Part shown: one piece after another, positions 5,568 to 9,938 of the stretch | Layout: each line of letters starts with the position of its first letter | Numbering within the stretch: position 1 is the stretch's first letter | NCBI GenBank assembly: GCA_029259975.1 | Contig: JAJDEE010000489.1 | Span: forward strand, 1 to 9,938 | Length of the DNA stretch: 9,938 nt | Direction of reading: 5' to 3' | Source of the DNA: Planctomycetota bacterium | GTDB lineage: Bacteria; Planctomycetota; Planctomycetia; Pirellulales; Lacipirellulaceae | The notes under the pieces: model-generated | What the model saw: only the letters and a program-made list of their open reading frames with translations | Databases searched by the model: none | Told to the model about the DNA's origin: nothing | Program-made: the position numbers and the translations under genes

Positions 5568-6098
5568 ATGTGGGTAACGCGGCTAATCACTGCTCGAATC
5601 TTTGTGTGGCTCGCTGCCATTACGATTCCCTTTCAGGGTTTGCCGTTGGCTGCCTGTGGTTGTGTACGAATTGTTGCCCAAGAGTCTGCCACAACTCAGA
5701 GTTGTTGTAGCCGGCCAGATAATGATCAGCCCTCTTGCTGTACCGGTGCTGCAGTTTGCCGCTGCGACGAAACGAGTTCTTGCAGTCAGTCGGAGCCTTC
5801 TTGCTGCGCAGACGAAAGCTTAGCAAAATCCAGTTGCCAGTGCGCGGGTAATTCTCGTAGCGGCTGCCAATGTGGCGACAGCTGTCAATGTGGTGAGAGC
5901 AATGTTCCCACAAAGCCAATTGCTCCTCCAGTTGAAAGTAGCTCGCCTGAAAGAATCATTTCAGAATCTGCTTCTACGGCAACAGTCTCGACCATTTTTC
6001 TATCTGCTTTTTCACGCCAGCATTTGGGGTTGGGCGCCGGAGCGATTGCTCTGACAGCGCACGATTGCTGCGTTTCTCTCTGCCGGTTCACTCTCTGA
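5568..6098 (+). CDS. Secreted 20-cysteine, metallothionein-like protein leading the CusB-CusA arm
   Basis: This 176-aa protein has a signal sequence at about residues 1-28 (MWVTRLITARIFVWLAAITI, then PFQGLPLAA) followed by a Cys-rich segment. Cysteines sit at 30, 32, 46, 47, 57, 58, 64, 66, 72, 79, 80, 90, 92, 100, 102, 106, 108, 167, 168 and 172. Most are CC or CxC pairs, such as CQCGDSCQCGE (100-110), the pattern of thiolate metal clusters. A Ser/Pro/Glu-rich spacer (111-140) and a hydrophobic segment (about 142-163) lead to the tail HDCCVSLCRFTL, a motif I recall at the end of similar planctomycete hypothetical proteins. It is not homologous to known metallothioneins or CusF by any motif I can see. 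An AGGA ribosome-binding site and an extended -10 promoter stand upstream. I infer an exported copper/silver-binding protein. It could be a buffer, a chaperone for the pump, or a surface trap. Confidence 0.8.
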   Translation: MWVTRLITARIFVWLAAITIPFQGLPLAACGCVRIVAQESATTQSCCSRPDNDQPSCCTGAAVCRCDETSSCSQSEPSCCADESLAKSSCQCAGNSRSGCQCGDSCQCGESNVPTKPIAPPVESSSPERIISESASTATVSTIFLSAFSRQHLGLGAGAIALTAHDCCVSLCRFTL

Positions 6099-6341
6099 GC
6101 CACCTCTTACGGCGGTGCTGCGCATTGTGGCTTTCGTGCTAGCTTGCGCGCAAAGTGTGCAGATTAGCGAAGATTAGCGTTCTTCCCTTGTTTTTGAAAC
6201 TGCTGGTTTTAGCATTCGCAAGTCATCGCTGCTGAGCTATGGCAAAGACAGCACGCTTACGTGTGTAAATCGCACTTTCATCTACGATTTGCTTTGGAAA
6301 CTATTCAGACAAAATTCGCTTGATGCAAAACGATGTATTGT
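6099..6341. other. Spacer between Cys-rich gene and CusB-like gene
   Basis: These 243 bp hold no convincing gene. There is a 10-bp tandem duplication with one mismatch (agattagcga at 6161-6170, agattagcgt at 6171-6180). The palindrome TTGCGCGCAA lies at 6144-6153. A TTAC-N4-GTAA dyad lies at 6257-6268. A weak promoter candidate starts at 6188. No terminator with a T-tract follows the Cys-rich gene, so co-transcription is possible. Confidence 0.5.
6188..6215 (+). promoter_or_regulatory. Weak secondary promoter candidate for the CusB-CusA pair
   Basis: TTGTTT (6188-6193), a 16-bp spacer and TAGCAT (6210-6215) resemble a housekeeping promoter with 3 of 6 and 4 of 6 matches. It lies about 120 bp before the adaptor gene. 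Such matches arise by chance in AT-rich spacers. Confidence 0.22.
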
Positions 6342-8246
6342 ATGAACGATATCAAATCATCTACCGACTCAACGGAAGACCTCCAAGAAGCTTCTTCGAA
6401 AACAGGCCACAAACAGACTCAGATCTCGCCAGGTGACTCTCGTCCAGAGTCACGTCGTTGGTGGATCAAGCTGATTGTGAAGCCGCTACTGCTGCTCGCT
6501 GCTGGCGTCGTTCTTATTATTGGACTCGGCGTAGCTCAGAAAATCGGCTGGATTTCTGCCGAGACTGGAGGTGGAGGTAGCGATCAGGCTGCGGCAGGCG
6601 ATACTCGAACCTATATTTGCCCGATGCTTTGCACGCCACCACAAATTGGCCCTGGTCGCTGTCCTGTTTGCCAAATGGAGCTGGTACTCGCGGATTCGGG
6701 CGGCGGCAATTCTGACTCGAAATCCGTGAGCATCGACCCTGCGGCGCGCCGCGTGGCAAACATTCATACTGTAGCCGCCAGGTCGGCACCACTTGTACGG
6801 ACAATCCGTGCGATCGGCGAACTCAACTTCGACGAAGGTTCGTTGAAAACTATTTCTGCCTACGTCGATGGTCGGCTTGATCGGTTGTATGCCGATTTCA
6901 CAGGCGTCCACGTCAATCGGGGCGATCATCTGGCGCTCGTTTATTCCCCACGACTTTATTCCGGACAGGTTGAATTACTACTGGCTAAGAAAGCACGCGA
7001 CGCAAGCCAGTCGTCAAGCTTGCAACGAGTCGTCCGTTTGAATCGCGACATGTATGAAAGCTCTAAGCAACGGTTGATCGAACTGGGCATGACCGAAGAG
7101 CAGATCATCGATCTTGAACTTGCTGGCGAAGCAAATAGTCGAATGCATCTTATCGCCCCCATTAGCGGTACTGTCATCAAAAAATATGCCACTGAAGGGC
7201 AGTATGTGAAGGAAGGCCAAGCGATCTACGAGTTGGCCGACTTGTCAACGGTATGGTTGATGCTAGAGCTGTTTCCTGAAGACGCGTCGGCCATTCGTTA
7301 CGGACAAAAAGTGAAAGCTGAAGTACAGTCGCTTCCTGGGCGAGAGTTCACCGGGCGAGTTGCCTTTGTTAATCCGACAGTAGACCCTAAGAGACGGACC
7401 ATTGGGGTCCGGGTGGTGATTCCTAACGACAACGGCTTGCTACGCGTCGGCGACTATGCCAAAGCCACCATCGAGGTACCAGTTACTGGCAATGAATTGC
7501 AAGGCAAACTTTACGACCCGGAACTTGTCAACAAGTGGATTAGCCCCAGACACCCACATGTGGTTGAAGCATCGCCCGGAAAATGCCGTATTTGCGGGAT
7601 CGACTTGGTGCCAGCTTCTCAATTCGGCTTTTCTAACGAGCCAAGCAGCAATGGCGAAGCGCTGGTGGTTCCTCGTAGTGCCGTACTCATGGCTGGCAGC
7701 GACAGCGTGCTTTACGTGGAGACCGAGCCTGGCCGTTTTGAGATTCGCAATGTGGTGCTTGGTGCGCGCAGCGGAGATCAGATTGTCGTGCTGGATGGGC
7801 TCGAAGAGGGCGAGCAAGTTGCTGTCTCGGGCAATTTTTTGATTGACTCTCAGATGCAGCTGACTGGTAACCCTTCGCTCATCGATCCGACCAAGGCTCA
7901 ACCTAGCGTTAAATTTGAAATGGATGACGGAAGTCTGCCACCGATCGGTGAGATCGTAATGGCTGGCGGGGAGGCTACCACGGAGTCACCAAGCACATTG
8001 GAGATCGCTGAGCCTGACGACGAGCAACTCGCTGCGTTGAGGGAGTTATCCCTGGAAGATCAACAACTCGCTAGGCAACAAAAAACATGCCCGGTGACCG
8101 ATCTGCCACTGGGCGAGATGGGTAAGCCCATCAAAGTGATGGTAGAGGGAAGGGCGGTGTTTGTCTGTTGCGAAGTGTGCCGGAAAAGTCTACTCGCCGA
8201 GCCTGCCAAGTATCTAGAAAAGCTAGAGCAGGAGGCGATGCGATGA
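6342..8246 (+). CDS. cusB: CusB-type membrane-fusion protein with two heavy-metal-binding motifs and a C-terminal YHS-like domain
   Basis: This is the periplasmic adaptor of the plus-strand exporter, 634 aa from the ATG at 6342. An ATG at 6333 would add MYC; neither has a clear ribosome-binding site. Numbering from the longer form: an N-terminal cytoplasmic tail (1-42); a membrane anchor (about 45-66); a first heavy-metal-binding motif, YICPMLC with PGRCPVCQMEL (94-117), which has CPMLC where the usual form has CPMHP; adaptor core domains, including a helical hairpin (about 205-265) and lipoyl half APISGTVIKKYATEGQYV (275-292); a second, degenerate metal-binding motif, SPRHPHVVEASPGKCRICG (404-422), inserted in the beta domain; the membrane-proximal domain to about 510; and a C-terminal YHS-like module (586-616) with TCPVTDLPLG, VFVCCEVC and cysteines 586, 612, 613 and 616. 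At 637 aa it is longer than E. coli CusB (~400 aa) because of these modules. Its stop overlaps the next gene's start (ATGA). Confidence 0.92.
   Translation: MNDIKSSTDSTEDLQEASSKTGHKQTQISPGDSRPESRRWWIKLIVKPLLLLAAGVVLIIGLGVAQKIGWISAETGGGGSDQAAAGDTRTYICPMLCTPPQIGPGRCPVCQMELVLADSGGGNSDSKSVSIDPAARRVANIHTVAARSAPLVRTIRAIGELNFDEGSLKTISAYVDGRLDRLYADFTGVHVNRGDHLALVYSPRLYSGQVELLLAKKARDASQSSSLQRVVRLNRDMYESSKQRLIELGMTEEQIIDLELAGEANSRMHLIAPISGTVIKKYATEGQYVKEGQAIYELADLSTVWLMLELFPEDASAIRYGQKVKAEVQSLPGREFTGRVAFVNPTVDPKRRTIGVRVVIPNDNGLLRVGDYAKATIEVPVTGNELQGKLYDPELVNKWISPRHPHVVEASPGKCRICGIDLVPASQFGFSNEPSSNGEALVVPRSAVLMAGSDSVLYVETEPGRFEIRNVVLGARSGDQIVVLDGLEEGEQVAVSGNFLIDSQMQLTGNPSLIDPTKAQPSVKFEMDDGSLPPIGEIVMAGGEATTESPSTLEIAEPDDEQLAALRELSLEDQQLARQQKTCPVTDLPLGEMGKPIKVMVEGRAVFVCCEVCRKSLLAEPAKYLEKLEQEAMR
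8231..8235 (+). promoter_or_regulatory. Ribosome-binding site of the CusA-like pump inside the adaptor gene
   Basis: GGAGG lies 7 nt before the ATG at 8243, within the last codons of the adaptor gene. With the ATGA overlap this indicates translational coupling of adaptor and pump. Confidence 0.75.
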
Positions 8247-9938
8247 TCAAAAGCATCCTGAATTTTTGCCTACGCGAACGATTGGTCGTATGTATCGCTG
8301 CCGTACTGGTTGTCGCCTACGGTTGGTATTCGACCAAAAAGGTTCCCCTCGATGCGATCCCCAATGTGGGCGAGAACCAAGTAATTGTCCTCACCGAGTG
8401 GAATGGCCGCTCGCCGAAGGATATGGAAGACCAAATCAGCTACCCACTGTCAATCGCCTTGCAGTCAGTGCCCGGCGCGGTGAGCGTTCGCGGCAAGAGC
8501 ATGTTTGGGTTCAGCTTTGTGCAGGTGACCTTTGAAGATGGAGTCGATTTTTATTGGGCCCGTTCGCGAGTCGCCGAGCAACTCTCGACCGTGGCCGGCA
8601 TCTTGCCCGAGGGTGTCACGCCTAGACTCGCGCCCGATGCGACTGCTTTGGGGCAGATCTACTACTACGTACTCCTGCCACCTCCCGGCATGGATCTAGC
8701 CGAACTGCGATCGAAGCAAGACTTTTTTATCAAGTATTCGTTGCAATCCGTGGACGGCGTGGCTGAGGTGGCATCGATCGGCGGCTACGTACGTCAGTAC
8801 CAAGTCGAGGTCGATCCTGACAAGCTGCGTTACCACAACATCCCGCTCAGCAAAGTGATTCAAGCGGTCAAAGATTCGAACATCGACGTCGGCGCCAAGA
8901 CGGTTGAATCGGGCGGCATGGAATTCATCGTCCGCGGGATGGGCTTTATTGGGTCGGGCAAAACCGAGTCCGAGACGCTTGAGCAAATTGAAAACACCGT
9001 CGTCTTATCACGCGAAGGCGTACCTGTCCGTGTTCGCGACGTTGCTCAGGTCCAAACGGGGCCTGCATTTCGACGTGGTGCGCTCGACTACAACGGCCAG
9101 GAGGCTGTTGGTGGCGTGGTAGTGATGCGATACGGCGAGAACCCACGTGACGTGGCCGAACGCGTTAAGCAAAAAATCGCCTCCTTGGAGTCCGAGCTGG
9201 ATGGTATAAAAATTCGCGGCGTCTACGACCGCACCGAGTTGATTGACGAAACGGTAGCTACGCTAACGCACGCCTTGCAACATGAAATACTGATCACGAT
9301 CGCAGTGATGGTTTTGTTCTTGCTGCACGTTCGCGCCAGTATTGTGATTGCCTTTACGCTGCCGATGGCAGTACTGATGTCATTTATCGCGATGAAGGTG
9401 TTTGGTGTGGACGCCAATATCATGTCGCTGGCCGGTATTGCGATTGCCATTGGCACAATGGTCGACATGGGAATCATCGTGCTAGAAAACATTTATGACG
9501 GGCTTGCCGAATGGGAAACAAATGGATCGCCAGGTGGCGAAATCAAGCGCGTGCAAGTAATCAGAGACTCCGCTGGCGAGGTCATTCCGGCAGTAATCAC
9601 AGCGGTCACGACCACCGTGGTTAGCTTTCTGCCCGTGTTTTTCTTGACGGGCCGCGACCATCGGCTTTTTTCACCGCTGGCATGGACCAAAACTTTTGCA
9701 CTCTCTGCCAGTTTAATTGTGGCGGTGACCATAGTGCCGCTGCTTTGCCAAATGCTGCTACGAAGCTCTCGCCCCAAAAAATGGACTGGTGTCATTGCGG
9801 GCCTAGCACTGGCCACATTAAGTGGCGCGATTGGTTACTTTGTGTGGGGAGACGAGATCGAGCGACTCACCTCACTTAGCCTGTCGATCTCAACCGCTGT
9901 CATTGCTGCAATCGGGTTCTTCGTTGGCTGGTGGTTGT
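8243..9938 (+). CDS. cusA: CusA-type copper/silver RND efflux pump, inner-membrane subunit (partial, C-terminus off window)
   Basis: This is the proton-driven pump of the plus-strand exporter. 565 residues are visible, starting MIKSILNFCLRERLVV at the ATG that overlaps the adaptor stop. TM1 is at about 14-33. The porter domain carries VPLDAIPNVGENQV (34-47), YPLSIALQSVPG (67-78) and GVDFYWARSRV (100-110), as in CusA. TM2-TM6 lie at about 344-362, 365-386, 393-414, 446-468 and 485-504. TM4 reads NIMSLAGIAIAIGTMVDMG (392-410), with the proton-relay D408 and E415. M394 and M406 match Met residues 391 and 403 of E. coli CusA's copper path (alignment from memory). The CusA position corresponding to Met410 is Val. 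This supports Cu(I)/Ag(I) as substrate; the periplasmic Met cluster of CusA lies beyond the window. Two further hydrophobic segments (about 516-535 and 547-565) follow TM6, where CusA has a cytoplasmic loop. The codons and frame show no break. Confidence 0.94.
   Translation, partial: MIKSILNFCLRERLVVCIAAVLVVAYGWYSTKKVPLDAIPNVGENQVIVLTEWNGRSPKDMEDQISYPLSIALQSVPGAVSVRGKSMFGFSFVQVTFEDGVDFYWARSRVAEQLSTVAGILPEGVTPRLAPDATALGQIYYYVLLPPPGMDLAELRSKQDFFIKYSLQSVDGVAEVASIGGYVRQYQVEVDPDKLRYHNIPLSKVIQAVKDSNIDVGAKTVESGGMEFIVRGMGFIGSGKTESETLEQIENTVVLSREGVPVRVRDVAQVQTGPAFRRGALDYNGQEAVGGVVVMRYGENPRDVAERVKQKIASLESELDGIKIRGVYDRTELIDETVATLTHALQHEILITIAVMVLFLLHVRASIVIAFTLPMAVLMSFIAMKVFGVDANIMSLAGIAIAIGTMVDMGIIVLENIYDGLAEWETNGSPGGEIKRVQVIRDSAGEVIPAVITAVTTTVVSFLPVFFLTGRDHRLFSPLAWTKTFALSASLIVAVTIVPLLCQMLLRSSRPKKWTGVIAGLALATLSGAIGYFVWGDEIERLTSLSLSISTAVIAAIGFFVGWWL

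Noticed and set aside
6239..6268. Nine-codon reading frame (MAKTARLRV) before the CusB-like gene, as a leader peptide
   Set aside because: No ribosome-binding site, no attenuator hairpins after it, and such short frames are common by chance.

Overview
The window carries two divergently oriented heavy-metal efflux systems of the RND/CBA (Czc/Cus) type. They face away from a shared 455-bp control region at about 5113-5567. The organism is a Gram-negative-type bacterium, since both arms need an outer membrane. I think a member of the Planctomycetota (Pirellula/Rhodopirellula-like) is most likely. This rests on the moderate GC content and on two small secreted Cys-rich or Cys/His-rich proteins next to the pumps, which resemble planctomycete hypothetical proteins I recall. 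No marker gene in the window proves it.

Minus-strand arm, read right to left: an outer-membrane channel of the CzcC/CusC family (3790-5112); a 132-aa secreted Cys/His-rich protein (3264-3662); a membrane-fusion protein of the CzcB type with His-rich ends (1670-3112); and the first 523 residues of an inner-membrane RND pump of the CzcA type (1-1571, cut by the window edge). Between the small gene and the fusion protein there is a weak terminator, then two TGTTG-N5-CAACA dyads, then a promoter-like element. The last two genes therefore probably have their own control. A 19-bp perfect inverted repeat, one arm of which is tandemly repeated, fills the gap between fusion protein and pump and ends 2 nt from the pump's start codon.

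Plus-strand arm, read left to right: a 176-aa secreted protein with 20 cysteines (5568-6098); a large membrane-fusion protein with three putative metal-binding modules (6342-8246); and the first 565 residues of a CusA-like copper/silver pump (8243-9938, cut by the window edge). The last two genes overlap by 4 bp (ATGA). This arm has no outer-membrane factor inside the window.

Inferred working model: each arm pairs a tripartite pump with its own small exported thiol- or imidazole-rich protein. These would bind metal in the periplasm, in the position that the unrelated chaperone CusF holds in enterobacteria. The plus pump keeps Met residues expected of a monovalent Cu/Ag pump, whereas the minus pump has extra acidic residues in the same helix, which suggests different metals. 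No regulator gene is visible. The control region holds a perfect extended -10 promoter and a recurrent TGTCCGA motif that could be the operator.
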